Part shown: piece after piece, positions 1 to 8,861 of the stretch
Layout: each line of letters begins with the position of its first letter
How positions within the stretch are numbered: position 1 is the stretch's first letter
Assembly: GCA_014359885.1 (NCBI GenBank)
Contig: JACIYN010000027.1
Location: 62,001-126,000, forward strand
Source of the DNA: Desulfacinum sp.
GTDB taxonomy: Bacteria; Desulfobacterota; Syntrophobacteria; Syntrophobacterales; DSM-9756
Direction: 5' to 3'
Length of the DNA stretch: 64,000 bases
The notes under the pieces: model-generated
Seen by the model: only the letters and a program-made list of their open reading frames with translations
What the model was told of the DNA's origin: nothing
Databases searched by the model: none
Program-made: the position numbers and the translations under genes

Positions 1-498
1 ATCCACCACCACCCGGTTCTCCTCCGGCTTCACGTCCCGGATCACATCCTCCACGGCCGGCAGCAGGATCTCCCGCCCCCGCTCGTCTTCCACCACGTAG
101 ATATCGTGGGCCGGGCTTTCCAGGATTTCCTTCAAGGTGCCCAGAAAGCGGCCGGAAACCGTTTCCACGCGGAGCCCCACAAGCTGGTAGTGGTAGTACT
201 CCCCGTCGTCCAGCGCTGGCAGTTCTTCCTCCGGGACCCCCACTTCCAGACCCACCAGGGCTTGAGCGGCCTCCAATTCGCGCACTTCCCTGAAGCGCAC
301 GCGCCACTGGCGGCCGTGGGGCCGGATGTCCTCAATGGTGAGGGCCTTGGGAATCCGCATGGAGGGCAGACACACAAAAAGACGCTCGTCGGATCGGCGT
401 TCTCCGAGCGTCTCTCCATAGGCGACGATGAGTACGGCACCGTCGATTCCGTGAGTCCTGCTGACCCTGCCCACAGGAACCCACTTGGATGCTTTCAT
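1..498 (-). CDS. rimM: Ribosome maturation factor RimM (partial, runs off left edge)
   Basis: Open frame read on the minus strand from ATG at 498 to the window edge; 166 codons are visible and no stop is reached, so only a few C-terminal residues should be missing (family about 170 aa). It begins MKASKWVPVGRVSRTHGIDG, the typical RimM N-terminus with the GxVxxxHGxxG pattern, and the C-terminal half carries the PRC-barrel core with DIYVVED and EILLPAVEDVI. RimM binds ribosomal protein S19 and assists 16S rRNA processing and 30S head maturation. It follows khpA by 5 bp in the ffh-rpsP-khpA-rimM operon, which in related genomes continues to trmD and rplS. Confidence 0.93.
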   Translation of the reverse strand, partial: MKASKWVPVGRVSRTHGIDGAVLIVAYGETLGERRSDERLFVCLPSMRIPKALTIEDIRPHGRQWRVRFREVRELEAAQALVGLEVGVPEEELPALDDGEYYHYQLVGLRVETVSGRFLGTLKEILESPAHDIYVVEDERGREILLPAVEDVIRDVKPEENRVVVD

Positions 499-503
499 CG
501 TCC

Positions 504-737
504 TTATTCGATGATTTCCAGGACAGCCCGTTTTCTGATCTTGGTGGATGCGGCGCTGAGGATCGTTCGCATAGCGCGGGCGGTACGCCCCTGTTTGCCG
601 ATGACCTTGCCCAGGTCCTCTTTGGCCACCCGCAGCTCGATGACGGAGGTTTGCTCCCCTTCGATTTCCGAGACGTGCACCTGTTCCGGCTTGTCCACCA
701 AAGCCCGCGCCATGTACTCAATCAGTTCCTTCAGCAT
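504..737 (-). CDS. khpA: KH-domain RNA-binding protein KhpA
   Basis: A 77-residue single KH domain protein starting [18 protein letters not shown], with the RNA-binding GxxG loop visible as [15 protein letters not shown]. Length matches the KhpA (YlqC) family. The frame extends upstream, but the ATG at 737 is preceded by a strong GGAGGGGAG ribosome site, so it is preferred. KhpA is a small RNA chaperone, usually partnered with KhpB/Jag. It sits between rpsP and rimM, the classic position of this family. Confidence 0.93.
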   Translation of the reverse strand: MLKELIEYMARALVDKPEQVHVSEIEGEQTSVIELRVAKEDLGKVIGKQGRTARAMRTILSAASTKIRKRAVLEIIE

Positions 738-780
738 GCTCCCCTCCACCTTCTCTGCACCGCGACCGCCCAAGTCCTCG

Positions 781-1041
781 TCACGAAGCCTTCGGTACGG
801 CCTTGTCGGCGTGCTTGCGGATCAGACTCCGAACGGTTTCCGTAGGCTGTGCCCCTTGCTGAAGCCAATACTGCAGGCGCTCGGCGTTGAAAGTGACTGT
901 CGCTGGGTCCGTCAGGGGGTTGTAAGTTCCAATGCGTTCGATGAACCGACCGTCGCGGGGAGCTTCCGAATGGGCCACCACGATGGAATAGAAAGGTCGC
1001 TTCTTGCTGCCACGACGTGCCAAACGGATACGAACCGGCAT
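781..1041 (-). CDS. rpsP: 30S ribosomal protein S16 (bS16)
   Basis: Complete 86-residue bS16, starting [20 protein letters not shown] with the conserved N-terminal RLARxGxKKxPFY signature and the IGTYNPL segment. bS16 is an early-assembly 30S protein. It lies 88 bp downstream of ffh and 43 bp upstream of khpA on the same strand. The start is preceded by an AAGGAGG-type site. Confidence 0.97.
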   Translation of the reverse strand: MPVRIRLARRGSKKRPFYSIVVAHSEAPRDGRFIERIGTYNPLTDPATVTFNAERLQYWLQQGAQPTETVRSLIRKHADKAVPKAS

Positions 1042-1129
1042 GGTGTTTTTCTACCTCCTTTGATTACTGTACACCAAATCGCACACACCCTCAAAACAAA
1101 TTTGGAGCGTATACACCACGTTGGCCAAA

Positions 1130-2485
1130 TTAAAAAGGGAAAAATGCCTTCACGCGCTTTTTCTTCTTCTTGCCCTTCTTGGTGGCCTTGCCGCCGCCCA
1201 TCATCTGGCGCATCATGCGCCGGGCGTCGTTGTAGCTGCGCAGGAGCTGGTTCACCTCCTGGACCGATGTGCCGCTGCCCCGGGCGATGCGCCTCTTGCG
1301 GCTGGCGTTGATGATCCCGGCGTTTTGGCGTTCCTGCTTGGTCATGGAGTTGATGATGGCTTCGGTCCTCACCAGCGCCTTTTCATCCACCTCCATCTTT
1401 TTCAGCTCCTTCAGGATCCCCATGCCCGGAAGCATCTTGAGGATCGATTCCAAGGACCCCAGCTTTTTCACCTGGCGAAGCTGATCCCGAAAATCCTCCA
1501 GCGTGAAGCTGTCTTCCTTGAACTTTCGCGCCATCTCCAGGGCTTCCCGTTCATCGAAGGCCTCCTGAGCCTTTTCGATGATGGTCAGCACATCGCCCAT
1601 GCCGAGAATGCGCGAACTCATCCGGTCCGGATGAAAGACCTCCAGGGCGTCCAGCTTTTCGCCCACACCCACGAACTTGATGGGGCAACCCGTGACCGCC
1701 CGGATGGAAAGGGCCGCACCGCCCCGGGCGTCGCCGTCCAGCTTGGTGAGGACCACACCCGTAATGTGGAGGGCCTCGTGAAAGGAGGAAGCCACACGCA
1801 CCGCATCCTGACCCGTCATGGCATCGGCCACCAGCAGGACTTCCTGGGGCTCCAGGATGGCCTGGATGCGCCGGAGCTCATCCATGAGCTCCTGGTCGAT
1901 GTGCAGGCGCCCTGCGGTATCCACGATGAGGGTATCGCACTGGTGTTCCCGGGCGAAGCCCACCGCCCCCCGGACGATGTCCTCGGGCTTGTGATCCACG
2001 GACGAGGGAAAAACGGGCAGGTTCAACTGGCCCGCCAGCGTCGTCAGCTGGTCGATGGCCGCGGGTCGGTACACGTCAGCCGGCACCAGGCACGGGCGCC
2101 GCTTGTTCTTGCTCAAGTGCCGGGCCAGTTTGGCCGCGGTCGTGGTCTTACCGGATCCCTGAAGACCCACCAAAACGATGACCTGAGGGTTTTTTCCGGT
2201 GAGATTCAGCGGGGTCGCCGTCCCTCCCATCAGGTCGGTGAGGGCCTCATGGACGATCTTGATGACCTGCTGGCCCGGAGTGAGACTTCCCATCACCTCC
2301 TGGCCCACGGCCCTCTGGGCGATGGTCTTCACAAAGTCCTTGGCCACTTTGTAGTGCACGTCGGCTTCCAGCAGAGCCAGGCGAACCTCCCGCAGGGCCT
2401 CCTGGATGTTTTGCTCCGTCAGCTTGCCGTGCCCTTTCAGATGGCGAAAGACCTTCTGGAATTTGCTGCTCAGATTGTCGAACAT
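1130..2485 (-). CDS. ffh: Signal recognition particle GTPase Ffh
   Basis: A 451-residue SRP54 protein. After an N-terminal four-helix bundle ([18 protein letters not shown]) comes the NG GTPase domain with G1 [16 protein letters not shown]3 DTAGR and G4 [10 protein letters not shown]. The C-terminal M domain contains the RNA-binding [12 protein letters not shown] region and ends in a Met- and Lys-rich tail. Ffh with 4.5S RNA targets nascent membrane proteins to FtsY. The frame is open 20 codons further upstream, but family alignment puts the start at MFDN. First gene of the rpsP-rimM operon; a candidate promoter lies at 2549-2577. Confidence 0.96.
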   Translation of the reverse strand: MFDNLSSKFQKVFRHLKGHGKLTEQNIQEALREVRLALLEADVHYKVAKDFVKTIAQRAVGQEVMGSLTPGQQVIKIVHEALTDLMGGTATPLNLTGKNPQVIVLVGLQGSGKTTTAAKLARHLSKNKRRPCLVPADVYRPAAIDQLTTLAGQLNLPVFPSSVDHKPEDIVRGAVGFAREHQCDTLIVDTAGRLHIDQELMDELRRIQAILEPQEVLLVADAMTGQDAVRVASSFHEALHITGVVLTKLDGDARGGAALSIRAVTGCPIKFVGVGEKLDALEVFHPDRMSSRILGMGDVLTIIEKAQEAFDEREALEMARKFKEDSFTLEDFRDQLRQVKKLGSLESILKMLPGMGILKELKKMEVDEKALVRTEAIINSMTKQERQNAGIINASRKRRIARGSGTSVQEVNQLLRSYNDARRMMRQMMGGGKATKKGKKKKKRVKAFFPF

Positions 2486-2548
2486 GGTCCTGTCTGTCCA
2501 CTCCCCTCGGTGTTCCGAGCACTGGGCGCTTTTTTTGGGCAACACAGC

Positions 2549-2577
2549 ATGCTATATTTTCATTAACTTACTGTCAA
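2549..2577 (-). promoter_or_regulatory. Candidate sigma70 promoter for the ffh operon
   Basis: On the minus strand TTGACA (2572-2577) is followed after 17 bp by TAGCAT (2549-2554). The -35 is perfect and the -10 matches TATAAT at four of six positions. It lies about 65 bp upstream of the ffh ATG in an AT-rich stretch. Seen by eye only. Confidence 0.5.
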
Positions 2578-2733
2578 GAAACGTGAATTGCGAGAGCGGC
2601 TGCGGCGGTTCTTGTCTTCCTATTCCTTCCGACGCCCATCTCCACGGCTTTCATGAGGATCTTGCCGTTGGCACAAGGCCCCGCGGTGCGCGCGAGGGGC
2701 CAGCACCCAACCCCGGATTGAAGGAGGGCGGAC

Positions 2734-3360
2734 ATGGCGGTCATCACCATCAGCAAGGAGTTTGCGTCGGAAAGTGAGGAGTTCGCCAAGCGTTTGGCGG
2801 ACCGTCTGGGCTATTCCATCCTGGACAAGCAACTGGTGGCGGATGCGGCTCGGGAGCTGCGCATATCCGAAAGTGAGGCCCAAAGCTTTCGCAAAGGCCG
2901 GGAATCCCGCCTTCTGCGCCTGATCGACCGCTACACCGCCAGCACCGTGCAGAAGGTGGTGGATCGCTCCTACGGGCGCCTGGACGACAGAAACTACCAC
3001 GAAGTGACGGTGAAGCTCGTGCGAAGCGTGGCGGAAGAGGGAAATGTGATCATTCTCGGATGGGGTGCCCAGTGCATCCTCGCGGAGCACCCCGGCACGA
3101 TCCATCTGAGGATCGTGAAGACCCTGGAAGACCGCATCCGGTGGCTCAAGGAAAACATGGAGATGGACGACCGCTCGGCCCGGGATCTCATTGAACGGGA
3201 GGAAAAGGAATCGGCGGCCTACATCGAGCACTACTTCAACCGATCCTGGGACGACCCCCACCTGTACCACGCCGTCTTGAACCTGAGCCGGATCCCCATG
3301 GAGGACGCCCTGGACTGCGTGGAGGCCTGGGTGGGTCGGTCCGTGAACCGTGATCCGTGA
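2734..3360 (+). CDS. Cytidylate kinase-like family protein with degenerate P-loop
   Basis: A 208-residue protein of the cytidylate kinase-like family (Cytidylate_kin_2 type). It starts MAVITISKEFASESEEFAKR after a GGAGGG site. Middle and C-terminal segments (VIILGWGAQCILAEHPGTIH, LRIVKTLEDRIRWLKENM) match the family's GRGGxxIL and LR(I/V)xAPLExRIxR regions. The usual Gly-rich phosphate loop (F-G-S-G-G-R-E) reads F-A-S-E-S-E-E here, so nucleotide binding may be weakened or lost. The stop codon falls inside a heptanucleotide repeat (3341-3389), so the last residues SVNRDP are repeat-encoded. Substrate unknown. Confidence 0.8.
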   Translation: MAVITISKEFASESEEFAKRLADRLGYSILDKQLVADAARELRISESEAQSFRKGRESRLLRLIDRYTASTVQKVVDRSYGRLDDRNYHEVTVKLVRSVAEEGNVIILGWGAQCILAEHPGTIHLRIVKTLEDRIRWLKENMEMDDRSARDLIEREEKESAAYIEHYFNRSWDDPHLYHAVLNLSRIPMEDALDCVEAWVGRSVNRDP

Positions 3361-3389
3361 TCCGTAATCCGTGAACCGTGATTCGTGAT
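3341..3389. repeat. Heptanucleotide array, unit CCGTGAW, seven copies
   Basis: Seven consecutive 7-bp units read CCGTGAA, CCGTGAT (x2), CCGTAAT, CCGTGAA, CCGTGAT, TCGTGAT. The array starts inside the end of the upstream gene and supplies its TGA stop at 3358-3360. Confidence 0.85.
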
Positions 3390-3402
3390 CGCTCGCGTGC
3401 AT

Positions 3403-3451
3403 GAGTGGCGAGTGATGAGTGACGTGTGACGAGTAATGGGTGATGAGGGAT
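3403..3451. repeat. Heptanucleotide array, unit GAGTGAY, seven copies
   Basis: Seven 7-bp units: GAGTGGC, GAGTGAT, GAGTGAC, GTGTGAC, GAGTAAT, GGGTGAT, GAGGGAT. The reverse complement of the unit (RTCACTC) is the same unit, rotated, that builds the array at 8862-8959. Confidence 0.85.
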
Positions 3452-3520
3452 GGGAAATCTTGCCCTTTTGCCAGGGAAGCGCCGGGTGGGATTCACGGAT
3501 CGTCCTGACGATCATCGATT

Positions 3521-3569
3521 TCCTTTCCATCGGCGTTTATTGCCGTTCATTGGCGGTTCTTTTAGAGCC
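3521..3569 (-). repeat. Dispersed repeat, short copy
   Basis: Read on the minus strand this contains AACCGCCAATGAACGGCAAT followed by AAACGCCGATGGAAAG. It matches the left part of the longer copies at 6281-6497 and 55887-56103 and the short copy at 21785-21838. Confidence 0.7.
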
Positions 3570-3578
3570 CGAAAAGCC

Positions 3579-5087
3579 ATGAAGCAACCGTCCTTTCTCG
3601 TCCTCATCCTTTTCTTTGCTCTGGCCCTGACCGGGTTGGGCCGGCCCTGTGCCGGGGCCTCGGATCAGGTGCGTCCGTCCATTCTTGCCGGAACCTGGTA
3701 CCCCGGGGATCCGGAGGAACTCCAATCGGCTGTCGGGCGTTATTTGGCGCATGCCGATTCCCATCCCCTTCCCCAAGGAGCGACCCTCCTTGCGCTGGTC
3801 TCACCGCACGCCGGCTATCGCTACAGCGGTGCAACCGCCGCCTACGCCTATCGGGTCCTCCAGGCCCGCCCATCGCCGACGGTTGTGGTGGTGGCCCCCA
3901 GCCATCGCGTTCCCTTCCAAGGAATTTCCATCTACGATCGCGGTCCCTACGAAACCCCGCTGGGGCGGATCCCCGTGGATTCCGCTTTCATCGCGGACCT
4001 CAAGGACCGCATCCCGGAACTCCCGTGCGTGGAAAGAGCCCACGCCGTGGAACATTCCGTGGAAATCCAGCTCCCCTTCCTGCAAACGGTCCTCCCCGAA
4101 TTTCGCCTGGTGCCCGTCCTCATGGGGCGAGTGGGCTGGGAGGATTGTGTCCGATTGGCCGATGTCCTGGCATCCATGTGGAAGGACCGCTCTTTTGTGG
4201 TGGTGGCCAGCACGGATCTTTCCCACTACCATTCGGATGCCGAGGCGCGCCTCCTGGATGAGCGCCTGATCGACCACGTTCGAAACCTGGACGCCCGGCG
4301 GCTTTGGACCGACCTTCGTGAAGGTCGTTGTGAAGCCTGCGGTGGAGCGCCGCTCGCAACGGTTCTTCTCTACGCACGCCGTTTCCGGAACCCGCAAGCG
4401 TCCATTCTCCACTACGCCACTTCCGCCGATGCCACCGGAGACCGCAGCCGCGTGGTGGGCTATCTGGCCGCCGCCCTCTGGACCCGGAAGGCGGCAACGG
4501 CGGACGATTCGGAGGCTGAACCTGCTCTTGAGTCATCCGGAGAATCCTCCCTGACGGCCCAGGAAAGAGAAGTGCTCAAGGACATCGCCCGAAAGGCCAT
4601 CGAAGCCAGGCTTCACGGCACCGACCCGCCCCGGATCGATGGGGACCGCCTCACCGAAGGACTTCGCCGCAAGCGCGGAGCCTTTGTCACCCTGAAGATC
4701 CAAGGCCGCTTGCGGGGATGCATCGGCCAGATCGTGGGACGGCATTCGCTGGCGGAAACGGTGGCGCGCATGGCCGAAGCCGCCGCCTTTCAGGATCCCC
4801 GTTTTCCACCCCTGCGCGCCGAGGAGTGGCCCCGCGTCCGCCTGGAGATCTCGGCGCTCACGCCCTTGAGGCGCATCGGGAACCCGGGGGAGATTCAGGT
4901 GGGAGTTCACGGCCTCTACATCCGCAAGGGATGGCGAAGCGGGTTGCTGCTACCCCAGGTGGCCGTGGAATACGGCTGGGACCGGCAAGCCTTCCTGGAA
5001 CACACGTGTCAAAAGGCGGGGCTTCCTCCCGACGCCTGGAAGGATTCCGATACGGAGATTTACGTCTTTTCCGCCGAAGTTTTCTGA
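3579..5087 (+). CDS. amrB: Exported Memo-AMMECR1 fusion (AmmeMemoRadiSam system proteins B and A)
   Basis: A 502-residue fusion. Residues about 1-28 form a Sec-type signal peptide (MKQPSFLVLILFFALALTGL, then CAGA before the predicted cut). Residues about 30-290 are a Memo-like domain with SPHAGYRYSG, AHAVEHSVEIQ, STDLSHYH and the CGGAP cysteine, resembling the His/Cys metal site of this dioxygenase-like fold. Residues about 315-500 are an AMMECR1 domain with the hallmark LRGCIGQI. The frame is open 43 codons further upstream, but that part is dispersed repeat, so the ATG at 3579 is chosen. The radical SAM partner follows 28 bp downstream. The biochemical role of this three-part system is not established. 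Confidence 0.9.
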   Translation: MKQPSFLVLILFFALALTGLGRPCAGASDQVRPSILAGTWYPGDPEELQSAVGRYLAHADSHPLPQGATLLALVSPHAGYRYSGATAAYAYRVLQARPSPTVVVVAPSHRVPFQGISIYDRGPYETPLGRIPVDSAFIADLKDRIPELPCVERAHAVEHSVEIQLPFLQTVLPEFRLVPVLMGRVGWEDCVRLADVLASMWKDRSFVVVASTDLSHYHSDAEARLLDERLIDHVRNLDARRLWTDLREGRCEACGGAPLATVLLYARRFRNPQASILHYATSADATGDRSRVVGYLAAALWTRKAATADDSEAEPALESSGESSLTAQEREVLKDIARKAIEARLHGTDPPRIDGDRLTEGLRRKRGAFVTLKIQGRLRGCIGQIVGRHSLAETVARMAEAAAFQDPRFPPLRAEEWPRVRLEISALTPLRRIGNPGEIQVGVHGLYIRKGWRSGLLLPQVAVEYGWDRQAFLEHTCQKAGLPPDAWKDSDTEIYVFSAEVF

Positions 5088-5115
5088 ACGGCCCGGCAAC
5101 CACGGGGGATGCACC

Positions 5116-6267
5116 ATGGATCGACGCTGTTTTCTTAAAACAGGCCTGTGTGCGCTCTGGGCCTGCGCCCTGGGCGGGCCGCCCTTCCTGCCGTCACCCG
5201 CCCTGGGAGCCGGCCTGAAGCTAAAAAAAGGCGCACTGAGCCCTCACCCCTCCCCCTACTTTATCCCGATCGGATCCGGCACGATCCGTTGCCTCCTTTG
5301 CCCCCGCCGGTGCGAAGTGGATCCCGGAGAGCGGGGTTACTGTGAGGTGCGGGAAAACCGGGACGGGATCTATTACAGCCTGGTGTACGGCAACCCGTGC
5401 GCCGTCCACGTGGACCCCATCGAAAAGAAGCCCTTCTTCCATGTGCTTCCCACCACACGGTCCTTTTCCATCGCCACGGCCGGTTGCAACTTCGATTGCA
5501 AGTTCTGCCAGAACTGGGAAATTTCCCAGGCACGACCGGAAGAAACCCGAAATTTTCTGCTCGCGCCGGCCCAGGTGGTACAACTGGCCGCACAGTACGG
5601 GTGCGCCTCCGTCGCTTCCACCTACGTGGAACCCACCATCTTCATGGAATATATGCTCGACATCGCCAAAGGATGCCGAGAGGCGGGCCTCTTAAAGGTC
5701 ATGCACTCCAACGGGTTCGTGGAAAAGAAACCCCTGGAGGACCTGGCGCCCTACCTGGATGCCGCCTGCATCGACCTGAAAGGCATTCGGGATGCCTACT
5801 ATCGCGAAATGACCGAGGGGTGGGTCCAGCCGGTGTTGGACACCCTGAAGCGGCTAAAAGAAAAGGGCATCCACACGGAAATCGTCAATCTCCTGATCCC
5901 GGGAAAAAACGACGCGGACACCGACCTGCGCGATCTGTGCCGATGGATACTGACGGAGCTGGGCCCCGACGTGCCGGTTCATTTCACCCGGTTCTATCCC
6001 CGTTATAAACTCCAGGGCCTTCCCCCGACGCCCGTGGCCACGCTGGAACGGGCCCACGCAACGGCCCGCCGTGAGGGTCTCCGCTTCCCCTACATCGGCA
6101 ATGTCCCCGGCCACCCTGCGGAAAGCACCTTTTGCCCCCGCTGCAACACCCTGGTCATCCGCCGCACCGGGTACCGAACCGAACCCGTCCGTTTCCGGGA
6201 CGGCCATTGCGCCCAATGCGGTACGGCCATCCCCGGAATCTGGAAGCGGCCCGGCAAACCCGCCTGA
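5116..6267 (+). CDS. amrS: AmmeMemoRadiSam system radical SAM enzyme, with Tat-like signal
   Basis: A 383-residue radical SAM protein with the cluster motif C124-x3-C128-x2-C131 (GCNFDCKFCQNWEIS), a Cys-rich segment before it (C59, C62, C66, C76) and a C-terminal zinc-ribbon-like pair of CxxC motifs (CPRCN, CAQCG). This layout is that of the AmmeMemoRadiSam enzyme, related to PflA-like activases. The N-terminus MDRRCFLKTGLCALWACALG matches a twin-arginine signal (RRxFLK, hydrophobic core, ALGA cleavage site), which is unusual for a radical SAM enzyme. A GGGGGAT site precedes the start. It is co-transcribed with the Memo-AMMECR1 fusion. Confidence 0.9.
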   Translation: MDRRCFLKTGLCALWACALGGPPFLPSPALGAGLKLKKGALSPHPSPYFIPIGSGTIRCLLCPRRCEVDPGERGYCEVRENRDGIYYSLVYGNPCAVHVDPIEKKPFFHVLPTTRSFSIATAGCNFDCKFCQNWEISQARPEETRNFLLAPAQVVQLAAQYGCASVASTYVEPTIFMEYMLDIAKGCREAGLLKVMHSNGFVEKKPLEDLAPYLDAACIDLKGIRDAYYREMTEGWVQPVLDTLKRLKEKGIHTEIVNLLIPGKNDADTDLRDLCRWILTELGPDVPVHFTRFYPRYKLQGLPPTPVATLERAHATARREGLRFPYIGNVPGHPAESTFCPRCNTLVIRRTGYRTEPVRFRDGHCAQCGTAIPGIWKRPGKPA

Positions 6268-6280
6268 CCGGGTTCTTTAA

Positions 6281-6497
6281 TGGAAAGAAAACCGCCAATG
6301 AACGCGAATAGACGCCTATGGCAATGAGCGAGACGTGGGAGCGGCGAAAGCCGCGAAAAGGGATGGGCGGCCATCTCCCGCCAGTGTGTCCGCCACCTCA
6401 TCGCGCCTTCCGGCGCTCCCACAAAAAGGGCTCTAGACTGGTGCAGGTTCTTTCATCCGTGCGGGGTGGCGAGTTTCGCCATGATCGTTAGGCTATC
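6281..6497 (+). repeat. Dispersed repeat, long copy 1
   Basis: This stretch between convergent genes holds GAAAGAAAACCGCCAATGAA then CGCGAATAGACGCC, followed by a GTGGGAGCGGCGAAAGCCGC hairpin, a GGCGCTCCCACA segment and GTGCGGGGTGGCGA. The same blocks occur in the same order at 55887-56103. No coding potential was seen. The 3' end touches the stop of the gene on the minus strand. Confidence 0.75.
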
Positions 6498-8772
6498 TTA
6501 GGCGGAGCGAACGGAGAAGAGCCGCGAAGGTCACTGCGAGAAAACCGGCGCATGCCCAACCGGCACCCGACAATCCCCAGATGGGAAGGAGAATCAGCGT
6601 GCCTCCCATCGCCGCCGAGGCCGCCCCCGCCAGGTCCCAAGCGTACAAACGGGGCCCCGCGGCGCCTTTTCCCGATCTTATCTTGCAGACCAGACACGAA
6701 AGGCCGAAATGGGCCCCTCCCAAGACGCCCATCCCTCCCGCCGCCGCACAAAAGAACACCAACGCCCAGGGCCGCGAAGGGAAGGCGATCCAGGACGGGG
6801 CGCCGCGGCCGAAGGTCCATCCCAAGGCGAGAGCCAAGGCCGCCAACCCGGCGTGAGCAACCAGCAAGGCCTGTTTTGCCCGGGCCCAACCGCCGGGTTT
6901 ATCCACGAAACAATGGGCCGCCAGGGCGCCTGCGGAAAGCCCGGTCATGAACGTCGTCACCAGGAGTGCCATGGCCGTGTAGAGAGCCCCTTCCCAGATC
7001 TGGTATGCGAGGAAAAGGACGATTTGGAGCACCATGAGGGACGCTCCCACCGAAAAAACGGCCAAGGCCGCTCCCCGCTCCACGGGAAGTCGGGGACCGA
7101 AGACGAGCCATATAAGCAGAAGGAAGGCAACCGCCGAGACCACAGCCGCTCCGATTTTCCGGAACGCGGGCGACGTCATGGGGCCGATCCAGTCGCCGCT
7201 TGCCCCGCCTTCCGTGCGAGCCGTCCACCATCCCAGGGCATAGAGAAACCCCACGGGATGCCCATCCCGGTTGAGCTCGGGCGGGGCGGCGGCCAGAACC
7301 TGGTCAAAGTACGCCTGCCTCAGAGGATCCAGTAGGTTCTCCAGGCGATCTCGGCGCACGTATTGAAGCGCCAGCCCTCTTCGCTCAGCCCGCCCCGCGA
7401 GGATTTCCGGATCCCTGGCAAGGATTCCGGGGTTCCGGGCCGCCACCAGCCGGATCCGGCTTCCCGGATAGAGCACCCGATCCCCGAACACATGGTCCAG
7501 TGCGCCCAGAACGGAAGACACCAGACGAATCTGGGCTTCGCCGAGCATCTCCTCGCCGCCGGAGACCGTGACGGAAATCACGCCGCCGGAGCACAAAAGG
7601 CCGTCCAGATCCCTGAAGAACTCCACCGTCCGGAACCGATTGAGAGCGAGCGTCACCGGGTCCGCCGTATGGAGAAGCACCACGTCGTAGCAATCCTCGG
7701 CTCGGCGCACATACCGCCGGATGTCATCGCAATGAAAACCCACCGTGGGATCCTCACGATCCAGCCGACTCATGGACAGGAGGACCGGGTCCGGATCGAC
7801 CACCAGAATCCGGCGCAAGTCCGGATAGCGAAGCAACTCCCGTAGGATTTCAGGCCCGGCTGCTCCCAGAACCAGCACCTTCTGCGGGTGCCCGTGCTGG
7901 AGAAGGGCCAGATGGACGGCGTCTTCCGCCCCTTGCGGATCCGGGATGCTGTAGGCCCATAGTCCGTCGATCATGACCGACTGTTGTCCTTGCCCCTGCA
8001 GCACGGTGATGTTGTGATAGGGTGTGTCCACGGAACGAACCAGGCCGCTCCCCCACACCCAGGACCGGCTCCAGGATTCCAGGCGGCCTCCCGCGGCCCA
8101 CAGGGACGCCAACATCAGCCAGGCCGCCGCCAACGCCACCGCAGGACCGGTACCCACCGCCCGGCCCATGGTGATAAGCGCCGCCAAGGCCGGTACCCAA
8201 CCGGAAAGAATCGCCGCCTCCAGGGCGGTGCACCGAGGAAGGAGAAGGAAATAGAAGGTGAGGCCCCCGATCCCGGCCCCTGCGGCTTCGGCGGCATAGA
8301 TCCACAACCCGCTCCGTCCCTTTGGGGTGGAATCGGCTGCCGCCATCCAGATGGAACCGAACAAGAAGCCGAAGAGCAGACACAGGGGCGCGGTCGTGGC
8401 ACCGGTCAGGAGGATCGTCTGCCCCAGCCCCGGCACATCGCCTCGCGGAATGTGAAAAAGCAGCCTGGCACCGCGGATCCAGATCACCGTTATGGGCATC
8501 GCCAGGGCGTAGGCCGAAAGCAACCCGGGAATGAGAGAGCTCCACCGGCGGGATGCGGAAACGGCAGGGAACTTCCCAAACAGGCGGGGGGCCAGAGCGC
8601 TTCCTGCAGCGGTCCAAAGGAGCCAAAAAAAGAGAACGATCCCGACGGAAAGTTCGTTACCGTAAAACTGGACGAAGATTTCCCGGAGCATGAGGATCTG
8701 GGCGACGGTGCTCGCCCAGCCGGCGGCGCCGATGGCTGTAAGGTGTCGTCCCATGGATCCGCTGCCCGCCAT
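6493..8772 (-). CDS. Membrane-embedded spermidine synthase-like protein
   Basis: A 759-residue protein. An N-terminal block of about seven hydrophobic segments (residues ~10-230) is followed by a soluble Rossmann domain (~250-490) resembling polyamine aminopropyltransferases, with KVLVLGAAGPEILRELLRYP, ILVVDPDPVLL and YDVVLLHTADPVT. A second membrane block (~530-755) ends the protein. Such fused transporter-like/SpeE-like proteins are common and mostly uncharacterised; the catalytic Asp pair of true spermidine synthases is not clearly kept, so real polyamine synthesis is doubtful. The start is uncertain: ATG at 8772 or 8754, neither with a strong ribosome site. Confidence 0.75.
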   Translation of the reverse strand: MAGSGSMGRHLTAIGAAGWASTVAQILMLREIFVQFYGNELSVGIVLFFWLLWTAAGSALAPRLFGKFPAVSASRRWSSLIPGLLSAYALAMPITVIWIRGARLLFHIPRGDVPGLGQTILLTGATTAPLCLLFGFLFGSIWMAAADSTPKGRSGLWIYAAEAAGAGIGGLTFYFLLLPRCTALEAAILSGWVPALAALITMGRAVGTGPAVALAAAWLMLASLWAAGGRLESWSRSWVWGSGLVRSVDTPYHNITVLQGQGQQSVMIDGLWAYSIPDPQGAEDAVHLALLQHGHPQKVLVLGAAGPEILRELLRYPDLRRILVVDPDPVLLSMSRLDREDPTVGFHCDDIRRYVRRAEDCYDVVLLHTADPVTLALNRFRTVEFFRDLDGLLCSGGVISVTVSGGEEMLGEAQIRLVSSVLGALDHVFGDRVLYPGSRIRLVAARNPGILARDPEILAGRAERRGLALQYVRRDRLENLLDPLRQAYFDQVLAAAPPELNRDGHPVGFLYALGWWTARTEGGASGDWIGPMTSPAFRKIGAAVVSAVAFLLLIWLVFGPRLPVERGAALAVFSVGASLMVLQIVLFLAYQIWEGALYTAMALLVTTFMTGLSAGALAAHCFVDKPGGWARAKQALLVAHAGLAALALALGWTFGRGAPSWIAFPSRPWALVFFCAAAGGMGVLGGAHFGLSCLVCKIRSGKGAAGPRLYAWDLAGAASAAMGGTLILLPIWGLSGAGWACAGFLAVTFAALLRSLRLR

Positions 8773-8861
8773 TCGTCATCCGAGATCCGCAATCCGCAAA
8801 ACCCTGCTTCCTTTGCGGTCCCCCCGGCCCCTTTCCCAAAGGGGCGAAACTCCTCATCCCC

